Source: Castor canadensis
Taxonomy: Eukaryota > Chordata > Mammalia > Rodentia > Castoridae
Direction of reading: 5' to 3'
Assembly (NCBI RefSeq): GCF_047511655.1
Contig: NC_133389.1
Span: 42,690,295-42,754,294, forward strand
DNA: 64,000 bases
The notes beneath the pieces are model-generated. The model was given only the letters and a program-made list of their open reading frames with translations, searched no databases and was not told the origin of the DNA. The position numbers were made by a program, and so were the translations under genes. This document shows, piece by piece, positions 54,311-64,000 of the stretch. Each line of letters opens with the position of its first letter. Positions within the stretch are counted from its first letter, which is position 1.

Positions 54311-56860
54311 TTTTTTCTTTACTTTTGTCTGAATGTAATATTTCTTCTACTTTATCTTCATTCCCTGACATTCTCTCTTTTGATTGGCCTGGTCTATTGG
54401 TGATATTTTCCACTGTGTGTTTTATTTGATTTATTGAAAATTTCATTTCCAACATTTCTCTGTGTGTGTATTTTTCCAGAATCTCAATATCCTTGCTGAT
54501 TTTTGCATCCATGTTGTTGACTCTCTCATCCAGGTCTTGAATTGACTTCCTTACTTCATACAGTTATTTGAATCCCCTTTGAGGTTATTGATCACTTTTA
54601 AAAGTACACTTTTTAATTCTTTGGCATTTCAGCCATTTTGGTATTTTTAGATTCAGTTATCAGGGAGTAAGGAGTTTTTGGAGGAGTCATATTGCCTTGC
54701 TTTTGCAAATTTCTTATGTTTCTAGGTTGAGATTTGTGAATATGTTGGGATGGATAGCTGCAATTTTATTTGGTTAACTTGATGAGTAGTTGTTTCTTTT
54801 TTTTTTTATTGTTTTCTTTTTTAAAAATTGTTTTCTTTTTTAAGCTTGTATTTTATTCATTTCCTATACTGTTTTGGTCCTCTTTTTCTTTTTCTTTTTT
54901 TAATAATTTGGTAAGACTGAAGGGTTTTATTCATTTATTTTTAGGACTGCAGGGGGTTTTGTTTTGTTTGTTTGGTGGGAATGGGGCTTAAACTCAGGAC
55001 TTCACACTTGCAAAGCAGATACTTTACCACTTGAGTCACATCTTCAGCCCATTTTTTTGTTTTATTCTTTTTGTTGTTGTCTTTTTTTCCTATACTTTTT
55101 CAAATAATTTGAGGTACAAAACAAATGTGTATCAAGTTGTCTAAATGCTATGACTACTTGTGCCCTTTTCAGTAGAGCCTGTGCCAGGCTCCCTATGAGT
55201 GATTCAGTGGCTGTCTTCTCCATTCTCCTTCATGGGTTTGTCATATAGGAAGCTACACTTACTTTGGGCCTCAACCTCTTCCTTCTTCATGCCACACAGT
55301 ATGGGAAGCAGATCTTTTTGTTCTGGATGTCGGGCTCATGTTCTCAGCAGCTTGTGAATTTATCAGCTCGTGTATCCCAGTGATTCCCAAACCTGATTAC
55401 TTAGGAAAGAAATTCATTACTCAACTCCTTGAACTGGGTCTCTTTCCCATGTCCTGTGAGCTCCTTCCTGACTCTGCCCCTGGCTGCCTGCCTGTGTGAT
55501 CAGTGGTTGGGTTGCTTTTCTCAAGTGACACACAAGATTAACTCACCGATGGTCACTTCCCGATCTGAAGTGCTTTGCTTCCTCCAGTCCTCCAGGCCCA
55601 GATTGGACCCAACTTGGTTCAGCTCTGTGGCTCACTCTGGCTGCTTTAGATTCTGAGCAGTTGTTTCTTGAGGGCTCAACCTCTAGCACCATTCAGGGAG
55701 GAGAAAACAGCAACAACAGCATTCATTTTACAAACTCCCTTTCTTTTTATATTGGGAGATGGTGTGGCCACACACGGCTTTGGAGCCTGTGGTCTGGGCA
55801 GGATCCCACTTGCTCCACAGCCGTCCTTTCATTTGTGCCTCCAGGGGAAGCAAGGGTCCAATCCTAGGAATGTCCCCCAAGTAAGTTCAACTGTGGGGGA
55901 AGCAACAGAACAGAGTTCTGAACTGAATATGGAGAAATAAAGGAATCAGACATTCTGCCTGCTGGTCTTAGTGTGTTCACACCCCACTCAGCAGTTAATC
56001 ACCTTGTGGGATGGAGAGGGCTGCAGCAATTGAGTGATCTGTGAGACTTTGTTCAGAATTCTTGGTCCAGACTGGCAGTAAGCCCAGGCAGCTGGGAGGC
56101 TGTTCCTAGAAGCTGAGCAATTCACTAGTCATGCTCCAAGTTCTGATTCTGCTGTGAACCTCAGGTGAAGGGGCTTTCTCCTTGTCACAAAGGATAGAGA
56201 TACCAACCATTGAGCCACTCATTGCTGGAGTTCTCCACTGCTTAAACTTCTCGGTAGGTCCACATCAGACCCTTTCCCTCTCCATGACTGCCTCCTGTAG
56301 CTGTCTTCCATGCAGGCACTGTGGCAGCATGTCCCCAGGCTCCCTGACACATGGTTGTTTCTTGTTTTCAGGTCCCCAGAGTAGCTCAGTCTCAAACAAT
56401 AGGCCTCCTTTGAAGATGCCTGGCTATTGCTGCGGCATTCCCACTCTGCCATATGGGGAGTGACAAAATGTGTTTCTTCTCTAATGCTAGCCTGCCGTGC
56501 AAGAGGAGTCACTGTCATACCAAATCAATGCACTGAGTTTAAGGCTTGCAAGAACTGTGGGTTTCTTCTGTGGCTAGTCTGTTGTTACCAAGTTTATATG
56601 ACTAACCTTGTGGTTGTAGCTTCAGCTTTCCCTCCTCTCCCCTGGGGAGCTTTAGACTATTTCCTACTTTTCTCTGCATTGACTTTCTATTTCTTCATGT
56701 TTTTGACTGTCCTGTAAACTTTTACAAGAGTCCCAGTGCTCTTTATCTTTTTCTCTGTTTGGAATGTAGTCTCTCTTTTTTGTTACCCTGACAAATCTCA
56801 CTAAGTCACACAAAGCAAATGTCTAATTTGCCATCTTGCCCTACCTCCCCTGCAGTTATC
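54311..56860 (-). mobile_element. L1 5' end: 5' UTR and ORF1 start
   Basis: On the minus strand 54311-54512 encodes KISKDIEILEKYTHREMLEM, then KFSINQIKHTVENI and ERMSGNEDKVEEIL. This is the coiled-coil part of an L1M/HAL1-type ORF1 protein (KNSINQIKN, ERISELEDK in family members). Upstream, 54660-54720 fits the ORF1 N-terminus (NMTPP-like). At 56820-56860 the 'gcaagatggcaaattagac' motif typical of old L1 5' ends occurs. An antisense ID SINE sits at 54965-55050. ORF1 is interrupted; ORF2 is absent here. Confidence 0.65.
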
Positions 56861-57074
56861 TTTTGTATATGTATGGGCAAATGGTAACGTCTTTGTTTTT
56901 AACTGAAGCTATTTGAAAGGGCAAAAGATTTATACGGTCTGAAGAGAAACCAGAGTATAGCTAAAGCTATTTGAAAATGATCTTAAAATAAATTTCCTTT
57001 CTTTGACCTGAATCTCTAAATGGTTAATCTTTTTATAATGATCTCTCTTCTGTTTCATTAATTCTTCTCTCTCT

Positions 57075-57290
57075 TTTTTTGGCAGTACTGCTTTGAATTC
57101 TGGCCCTTTATCTTGCGAGGAAAGCACTCTACCACTTTAGACACTCCACCAGCCCTGTTTTGTGTTGAGTATTTTTGAGATAGGGTCTCATGAACTATTT
57201 GCCTGGGCTGCCTTCAAACCTAGATCCTCCTCATCTCTGCCTCCTGAGAAGCTAGGATTACAGGCATGAGCCATCAGCGCTTGGCTTTCA
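57075..57290 (-). mobile_element. Dimeric B1-ID SINE
   Basis: 'ggcagtactgctttgaattc', 'gtgttgagtatttttgagat'. Confidence 0.85.
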
Positions 57291-57639
57291 TTCTCTTTTT
57301 GCCATCTTTTCCTTATTTTGCTTCACACACAGTGAAAGGTTTACACGAGAGATGTTAATGAAGTAGGCTTGCATCTTGATCGGCAAGTATAGTTCAGAAC
57401 CATGGAGAGCAGCTTAGACATCTCAAAGGCATTAACTGGATAATAGCGGGCCTGAATTGGCCTTTTCCTAGATCCTAGGGTTTGGAATAGTTCCTGCCAT
57501 ATAAAAAGTATTGAGTATACATATGCACACCCCACACCTGGCTATTGTTAAGAGGAATTGAATTTCTATAGTGGAATCACTTCAAGCAGGACTATGAACA
57601 CTCTCAGAGTTCCAGATAGATACTATGAAATTGCTTTTC
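57291..57639. other. Intergenic, unassigned
   Basis: No recognised element. Confidence 0.3.
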
Positions 57640-58098
57640 AAAAGTGGGGCATTGGACTATGGGTGAAACATATTAACAGAGCATATGCTTAGCAGATGCA
57701 AGGCCATAGATTTAATCTAAAAAAAGTTGGAAGTGGGACATTAATTTAAGGAGCCATCAGATATAACTTTTGTAACTTCTTTGTTACTCATTTGTCTGTG
57801 TGTGTGTGGTACTAGAGATTAAACCTAGGGCCTCACACATGCTAGGCAAATGCTCTGTTATTTGAGCCCTTTCTCCAGCCTTCTTAAGATAGGGTCTTAC
57901 TAACTTTTTGCCCAGGCTGTCCTTGAACTTGAACCTGCCTTTGTCTCCTGAGTAGTTGGGATTATAGAAATGTGCCACCACATCTAGCTAAATAGTAAGT
58001 TTTTTTTTTTTTTTTTGCAATAGTGGGGATTGAACCCAGGGCCTCACACATGCTAGGCAAGCACTCTACCACTTGAGCCATATCCCCAGCCCCACTTA
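57640..58098. mobile_element. ID(+), dimer(-) and ID(-)
   Basis: 57640-57725 is a very diverged plus ID. 57795-57990 is an antisense dimer with an unusually short linker. 58000-58098 is an antisense ID with an 18-T run ('gggattgaacccagggcctc'). Confidence 0.75.
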
Positions 58099-58099
58099 T

Positions 58100-58385
58100 T
58101 TATCTTCTGTAGGTGATGAAATGAGTGCTGTGTACCTGCCCTTAAATACCTCAAAATTTAGATGGAAGAACAGACAAGAAAACAAATTAATACATTACAG
58201 CAAGATAGAATTTATATTAGACTACTCTATGAGATATGTAGAGGAATATTTTACCTCTAGATATGAGGGTCAAGGAAGATTGTCTCATGAGTCTCAGCTC
58301 ATACTTGAGCTGAATGTTGAACAAATAAGATTTAACCAGGTGAAAGAGAATGATGAAAAAGGAGGGGGAAAATCTGAAGTAGAAT
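58100..58385 (-). mobile_element. L2 relic
   Basis: 'tagatggaagaacagacaag', 'gagctgaatgttgaacaaat' and 'ttaaccaggtgaaagagaat' follow antisense L2. A 111-codon open frame across it on plus is chance. Confidence 0.5.
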
Positions 58386-58469
58386 TGTCCCTCCCACAAT
58401 GCTTTTAATAGTGCATGTGCTCCTCACTGGCCATAGCTAACTGAAGCAAGCTTGGACATCTAAAAACAG

Positions 58470-58720
58470 TGAATCACCAGGCACTGGTGGCTCATGACTG
58501 TAATTCTAGCTACTTTGGATGCTGAGATTGGGAGGATCATAGTTCAAGTCCAGCCTGGGTAAATAGTTATAAAGACCCCATCTCCAAAAAGCAACCAGAA
58601 CAAACAACGGACTGGAGGTGTGGCTCAATCAGTACAGTGTCTGCTTTGTGAGCACCAGCTTTGCAAGTACAAAGCCCTGAGTTCAAACCCCCATCTCACT
58701 AAAAATAAATAAATACAACA
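58470..58720 (+). mobile_element. Dimeric B1-ID SINE with ID duplication
   Basis: The ID module has a repeated 'ctttgtgagcaccagctttgcaag' region (word gctttg twice), so it is longer than usual. Confidence 0.85.
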
Positions 58721-59230
58721 AATCTTTTTATCTGTCTTTTTTAATTGAAAAATGTTCCAATTATATTTTTGATAAACTTTATTGAGATATATTTCACATG
58801 CCATTACAGTTTATCCATTTAAATTATACAGATTAATAACATGTAGCACATTAACAGGGTTATGTATCAATCATCATAATCATTTTTAGAACGTTTTCAT
58901 TATTCCAAAAAGAAACTGGTACCCTTTAACCTCTCAGCTCAAATGTGCCACTCATTCTTCCACTCCCAGCCCTAAGCAACCACTAATCTATTTTCTATCT
59001 CTATAGATGTATCTATCCTGGATATTTCAAATAAATAGAATCATATAATATAATATGCAGTCTCTTGTAATTGGCTTCTTTTACTTAGCATGTTTTCAAG
59101 CCTCTTCCATGTTACAGCATGCATTAGCAGTTCATTCTTATTATTGACAACTAATATTCTACTGCATGGATATAATACATTTTATTTATCCATTCATCCA
59201 TTGGTAAATATTTGGGCTATTTCCACTTTT

Positions 59231-59313
59231 TTTTGGTGGTACTGAGGTTTGAACTCAGGGCCTCACACTTGCTAGGCAAGCACTCTACCATGTGAGTGAC
59301 ACCTCCATCCCTT
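59231..59313 (-). mobile_element. ID-like SINE with 12-bp duplication in L1
   Basis: Flanked by atttccactttt at 59219-59230 and 59314-59325. Confidence 0.95.
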
Positions 59314-59386
59314 ATTTCCACTTTTGAGCTGTTGTTAATAATGTTAATATGAACATTTGTGTACAAGTTTTTGTGTGGATATGTTT

Positions 59387-59445
59387 TCTTTTTTTTCCAC
59401 ACTTAGTAGGCAAGCACTCTACCTCTTAAGCCATGCTCTGAGTCC
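59387..59445 (-). mobile_element. ID-like SINE fragment
   Basis: T-run plus 'taggcaagcactctacctct'; the box B half is missing. Confidence 0.7.
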
Positions 59446-59964
59446 AACATGTGTTTCCATTACTCTTGGGAGTGGAACTGCTGGATCATATGGTAGCTCC
59501 ATCCTTAAACACGTCACATTCTCACCAGCAGTCTATGAAGACTCAAATTTCTCTACATCTGTATCCACGTTTGTTATTCTCTGTCCTTCCGATGATAGCT
59601 ATCCTGGTGGGTCTGAAGTAACATGCTATTATAGTTTTATTTTCATTTCCCTGATGGGTAATGATGTTGAACATCTTTTCAAATACTTACTGTGTATTTG
59701 TATATCTTTTCTTTTGGAGAACTATATAATCAAATCTTTTGGATATTGTTAATTGGGTTGCCTTTTTGTTAATAAGTTTTAATTGTCCTTTACAGATTTT
59801 AGAGTCTTTTTTTTCTTATATAGCTATATTTCTGGCATCCAAATCCAGCAGTATTTATAGTTATCATATTTTCATTAGATCATATCAGACACACTATTTG
59901 CAACTAATTTTCTCCAATGCTGTAGGTTGTCCTTTGAAGCAGTTTTTAAAATTTGATTATGTCT

Positions 59965-60125
59965 AATTTCTCTCTCTCTGTCTCTATCTCTGACACAGTG
60001 TCTCACCCGGTAGCCCAGGATGGCATGGAATTTGCTATGTAGCCTAGGCTGACCTTGAACTTGCAATCCTGCTGCTTCAGCCTCCAAAGTGCTGGGATTA
60101 CAGGCATGTACCACCATGCTCCCTT
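59965..60125 (-). mobile_element. B1-like SINE monomer with (CT)n
   Basis: A short TCTCTC tail tract is followed by 'tagcccaggatggcatggaa ... gtgctgggattacaggcatg'. Confidence 0.9.
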
Positions 60126-60294
60126 CTCTTTTGTTGCCATGTCTAAGAATCCATCACCTAACTCCTGGTCAAGAAGATTTATTTACACCTATGTTTTCTC
60201 CTAGGAGGGCTATAAGTTTAGCTCTTACATTTGGGCCTTTCATAATTTTGTTTTGTAAATGGTATGAAGTAGGGGTTCAATTTAGTTTTTGGAT

Positions 60295-60615
60295 TTCTTT
60301 TTCTTTGCAGTACTGGGGATTGAATCCGGGGCCTTGCATGTGCTGAGCAAGTGCTCTAATACTGAGCTACGAGCTAACTCCCCATCTCTAAGTACATTCT
60401 TTTTTTTTTTTTTTTTTTGGCAATACTGGGGTTTGAATTCAAGGCTTCACACTTGCTAGGCAGACGATCTACCACTTGAGCCACTCCAACAGCCCTTTTT
60501 GGTGTTGGGTATTTTCATGGTAGGGTCTCATGAGCTATTTCTCTGTGCTGGTTTCAAACTGTGATCCTTCTGATCTCTGCCTCCTGAGTAGCTAGGCACC
60601 AGTGCCTGGCTCCTA
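60295..60615 (-). mobile_element. ID(-) and dimeric B1-ID(-) in tandem
   Basis: 60295-60385 is ID ('ctggggattgaatccggggc'). 60403-60611 is a dimer flanked by ctaagtacattcttt and ctaagtgcattcttt. Confidence 0.88.
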
Positions 60616-60830
60616 AGTGCATTCTTTTGCATGTAGATATCCAGGTGTCCCAGTACTATTTGTTGAAAGACTATTTTTCTCTCATCTAATTGTTTAGATG
60701 ACATTTTTGAAAAGCAATTGCACTTAAATGTGAGGGTTTATTTTTTGGTGTTCAATTCTATTTTCATTGATTTATGAGCCTGTCTTTATACCAGGTCTAT
60801 ACTGTCTTTGTTACTGTATCTTAAAGGCTG

Positions 60831-61040
60831 CTACTTCTTCTTCTTTCTCCTCCTCTTATTCCTTCTTCCCCTCTCCCTTCTTCTACTTTCTCTTGCTCTT
60901 TCTCCTTCTTCTTTCTTTCCTTCTTTTTTTTTGAAGCAGATTTTGCTGTATACCTCAGGCTGGCCTCAAACTCACAACCCACCTGCTTCAGTCTACCAAG
61001 TGCTGTGATTACAGGTATTTGCCACTACTCCTAGCTTAAA
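60831..61040 (-). mobile_element. B1-like SINE with long pyrimidine tail
   Basis: 60831-60933 is about 100 bp of pure C/T (CTT, CCT, TTCC units) at the tail position. B1 body 60935-61040 ('caggctggcctcaaactcac'). Confidence 0.85.
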
Positions 61041-61079
61041 GACTTCTTAACATATCCAGTACAATACACAAAAACTGTG

Positions 61080-61400
61080 GGCTAGGGTTGGGGGTGTAGC
61101 TCAGTGGTAGTGTTTTTCTGGCATTCATGAGACCCTGGGTTTTATCTTAGCACTAAGAAAAAAAATGTATGAACCAGTATGGGGAACACACACACACATA
61201 TACACAAACACATACAGTGCTGAGGACTGAATTCAGAGCTTAGTGCATGCTAAGTACACATTTTACCATCAGCATATGTATATGTGTATATATATATATT
61301 GTATGTTTGTTCATTTATTATTTATTAGGTTCTGGGGATCAAACCCAGGGCTTTACAAATGCTAAGCACATACTCTACTGCTGACTTACATTCCCAGCCT
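61080..61400. mobile_element. ID(+), ID(-), ID(-) cluster
   Basis: 61080-61165 plus ('gggtgtagctcagtggtag'). 61215-61275 antisense and diverged. 61320-61400 antisense ('ggggatcaaacccagggctt'). A TATATA run lies at 61290. Confidence 0.8.
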
Positions 61401-61864
61401 ACAAATTTTATGTTTTAAATCTTTTTTTTTAATTTAAAGTAAGTGTAGCATAAAATACTTCAGCATAATAAATTTTAATCTACAAATATGTTCATGGCAT
61501 CCTCTAAAGCCCAATCCTTTGATATACAAGTAGTTACCTTCTATGTGACAACTATATACTTGTGAATTAATTGCAAGTTTTTATTTTTAAAAGCCAATAC
61601 TCAATAGCACCATCTGCTGTTGAAATAAGTGAAATTTAATAAGAGTGGAAAGTATAGACTCAGATTTTCATACTTAAATAAACAGAAAAAATCTTCTAGT
61701 TCCAATGTTCTAACCTTGAAGAAAAAGAATGTGAGACTCAGGAAGAATAAACTGTCAAGTGTCAGCTATCTTGGTAAAACAGTATATATTAACTACAAAC
61801 TAAAATTTCTGTACATGCTTCAAAACAAGGAAACTTCCATGGAAAAGCAATTTACCATAGTGCT
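61401..61864. other. AT-rich intergenic, unassigned
   Basis: A plus-strand 85-codon lysine-rich open frame (61629-61886) reflects A-rich composition; no product is recognised. Confidence 0.35.
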
Positions 61865-62050
61865 CAAGCCTCTAGAGTTAAACTGAGCTAGCTTTCTTTT
61901 GGCTTCAGAGTCTCTTATCTTTGGGAAGGTTAATCAATTGCTCTATGCTTCAGTTACTCCATCTGGACATATAAGAGAAGCAAAGTAGTAGGCAATGTAG
62001 TTAAAGTACTGTGCTTAATATATGGTGAGTAATAATGGTGACATTATTTT
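61865..62050 (+). mobile_element. MIR relic
   Basis: 'aaactgagctagctttcttt', 'gcttcagttactccatctgg' and 'agtactgtgcttaatatatg' fit MIR order. Confidence 0.65.
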
Positions 62051-63115
62051 TATTCATTTATTAAATCTCTTCATTAAACAGCAGAACCCTAGAGACTAAA
62101 TTTTCTAGCCTCCTTTGGAGATAGGTATGACTATGATAATGATCATGTCTTTAGAAAGAATAATATCTTTCCCTACTTTGATCATCTCTCTCAGGAATGG
62201 CCTTGGAGGATACTGATTAAGGGACATCCTCCTTGGAGGCAAAAATAGAAGGGAGACCAGTTTGCCTGGCCATGGAATTCATTCCACTGGCTGGAGAATG
62301 AGTTTTTGCTATCCTTGTCCACAGATCACTATCAACTGTCTCGTTTCAAAAATGGGACTGAGGTTTTCTATATTCCTTCACTGTCAACTGGAGTTGTTTT
62401 CATTGAAATTTGCCATTAGTAATAGGACTATGAAGAACCACACCCAGTGTTGACCAAGAAGAGCACACATTATCCAGAGATCCCTTGGTTTGGAACTGGG
62501 TGCAGTAATGAATGTGATTTTTTTTGTCTGCTTCTGGATAGAATTTTCAGTTTTAAAGGGGATAATTACTGGGTGGAGGCAGTCTTAAAATCATACATAT
62601 GGGAAGGGTGTGTGTGTGTGGATGCTGAGAAGCCAATGGATAGTTTTTGCTATATGATGGGTATTATTTTAATGTGGCTGGTAAACTCCCATCCCTATTT
62701 TTCTAGTCATAGATCCTCTCTACCCACAAGAGCAGACATATGATCCATGCCTGCAGCAATAGCCCATCCCCCTGGAAAATGATTGGCTCATAGAAAGGCA
62801 TATGACACAAGTGAGGCAAATCGGAGACATTCCCTGGGACGGATACATGGATCTGGGAAGGAGAACTTCCATTTCTGCTTGATTCGATAAACTGAAAGGA
62901 TATGACCTGGTAATGTGGGCAGACCCTAGCATGTGAAAAAAGACTTCCTGAGAATGAAACCAAATAGAGATTTGGAGATGAGAGAAAAATGTCTGACAAA
63001 GGTTCCTGTTCTCCTTTCTGTCTTGTAGCAAGCCTCAGGTACTTTCCTTATAGCTGTGCTATGATGAGTCAGGTAATTATGGGGGCTAACAAGCCTGAAA
63101 TACATAGAAATGGCC
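62051..63115. other. Old-repeat-like stretch, family not identified
   Basis: 'tgattggctcatagaaaggc' and 'ctgggaaggagaacttccat' have the feel of an ancient interspersed element (LTR- or DNA-type), but I could not place it. Several 95-108-codon open frames overlap on both strands without coding character. Confidence 0.35.
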
Positions 63116-64000
63116 AGCAGACTGGAAATTCTGACAGGAATAGACATTGCAGTCTTGAGTCCAAAGGCAGTGTGGAGGCCCAGGTTTCTTTTTTGAGTGA
63201 TGAAATGTTCTGGAACGAGAGAGTAGTAATTGTACAATTTCTGAGTATACAAACCTCTTTTAAGGTGAGAATTTTAGGGTATGTGAATTATATTTCCCAT
63301 ATCTATTTAGGCTAAATTATCCTTGAAAGTCATCAAAGAGTCTAACATAGCTAATTTTAACTTTAGTGTAAAAGTAAATGGCCTTTTAAACTTATTTTCA
63401 GCTGAGCATTAGAGGAAGCAGTATATTTGCATTTTGGGACCTCATTACAAAAACTGTATTTTATAACTTCAGCATTGCTGTTTGAGATTCTTACATAAAG
63501 GGTATGGGATTTAGGCTAGAAGCATTCAAAAGGGATTATGCATACCCTTGGGTACATAAGAATTCTTAAAAGGTGCACAGGTAGAGACAGTTTTAGGGAA
63601 GTGAATTTCTAGATCCTCGACTCGGACACTTTTTTCTAAATTTATCTCTGGTCAGGTTGTTATGTCACTTGTTCTATTATCCTTCCCTAACTCCTATTTC
63701 TCAATTTACAGGAGAGAGGCATAAATTCTCACTATGGTAAATAGCCTGAGTGCCAACAAGTTTGACAATTTGAGATACTGATGTGTCGGAAGCCTCATTT
63801 AACCAATGCACCACAAAACCAAGATAAAGTGTTGCAATTTTCCTGTCCTTATATTTTGGCATACAATTGAGAGGAATTTCAAAGAATTGAGTGACAGAAT
63901 AAAGTAAAGTTCTTTTCATTCACTTCTACTTATAAAAATCTATAAAAATAAAAACCTAGGAATGGAAACCAGCTTAGGACTGCATACAGTACATAAATAC
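63116..64000. other. Intergenic, mostly unassigned
   Basis: 63205-63290 ('agggtatgtgaattatattt') resembles the end of an L1M 3' UTR in plus orientation. Nothing else is recognised to the window edge. Confidence 0.4.

Larger units (their letters stand above)
58760..60830 (-). mobile_element. Long L1M relic, SINE-riddled
   Basis: Antisense L1 text runs collinearly: 'tttattgagatatatttcac', 'agccctaagcaaccactaat', 'tgggagtggaactgctggat', 'ctgatgggtaatgatgttga', 'tagctcttacatttgggcct' and 'atccaggtgtcccagtacta'. At least five SINEs interrupt it (59231, 59387, 59965, 60295, 60403). Open frames here, including one of 131 codons, are not genes. Confidence 0.85.
16951..64000. other. RNF125 upstream intergenic region
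   Basis: No coding exon could be supported in this 47 kb. In human, the neighbour on this side is TRAPPC8, transcribed divergently from a start tens of kilobases away (established synteny, from memory). That gene is expected beyond position 64000, on the plus strand. Confidence 0.6.

Noticed and set aside
58073-58408. 111-codon open frame as a gene
   Set aside because: The sequence follows antisense L2 and no protein family is recognised.
59357-59752. 131-codon open frame as a gene
   Set aside because: It lies within antisense L1M sequence and begins in an ID fragment.
16951-64000. TRAPPC8 exons or a novel multi-gene system
   Set aside because: No conserved domain, exon-intron structure or paired promoter could be supported; the region reads as repeats and unassigned intergenic DNA.

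Overview
This window looks like mammalian, almost certainly rodent, chromosomal DNA. It is packed with 7SL-derived B1-like monomers and tRNA-derived ID-like monomers, often fused as dimers and trimers, together with MIR, L2, L1, MaLR LTR and Tigger fossils. The ID-like monomer (box A 'tggctcaagtggtagag', box B 'gttcaaaccccagtac') and the B1-ID fusions fit a squirrel- or beaver-related rodent. My best guess is beaver (Castor), from memory of similar SINEs; this is inference, not a search result.

One host gene is firmly supported. On the minus strand, 16534 down to 16371 encodes the first 54 residues of RNF125 (TRAC-1), a myristoylated RING E3 ubiquitin ligase that damps RIG-I/MDA5/MAVS antiviral signalling. 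The exon sits in a CpG island (about 16150-16870), has a good Kozak context and ends at a consensus splice donor. Everything below 16371 is RNF125 intron 1; I found no exon 2, so that intron is longer than 16 kb here. Everything above about 16950 is 5'-flanking intergenic DNA. From mammalian synteny it should lead toward TRAPPC8, but no TRAPPC8 exon is visible.

Layout. 1-16370: intron 1, with L1, L2, MIR and Tigger relics, an ERVL-type LTR, many SINEs, and a long (CT)n(GT)n tract close to the island. 16371-16950: exon 1, leader and promoter. 16951-37800: intergenic, dominated by SINEs, with L2/MIR/L1 relics and a few LTRs. 37800-49900: several MaLR LTRs, including one split by three later insertions, plus more SINEs. 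50100-52700: a plus-strand L1 ORF2 relic. 52980-53700: a possible retrocopy. 54310-56860: the 5' part of a minus-strand L1. 58760-60830: a minus-strand L1 relic riddled with SINEs. 60830-64000: SINEs, MIR and an unassigned old-repeat-like stretch.

I found no unknown multi-gene system. The most notable points are the RNF125 anchor, a recurring three-part SINE (B1-B1-ID), L1 3'-end insertions with clear target-site duplications (one only about 50 bp long), microsatellites growing out of SINE tails, and the nested LTR locus. Repeat family names come from remembered consensus sequences and their edges are approximate.
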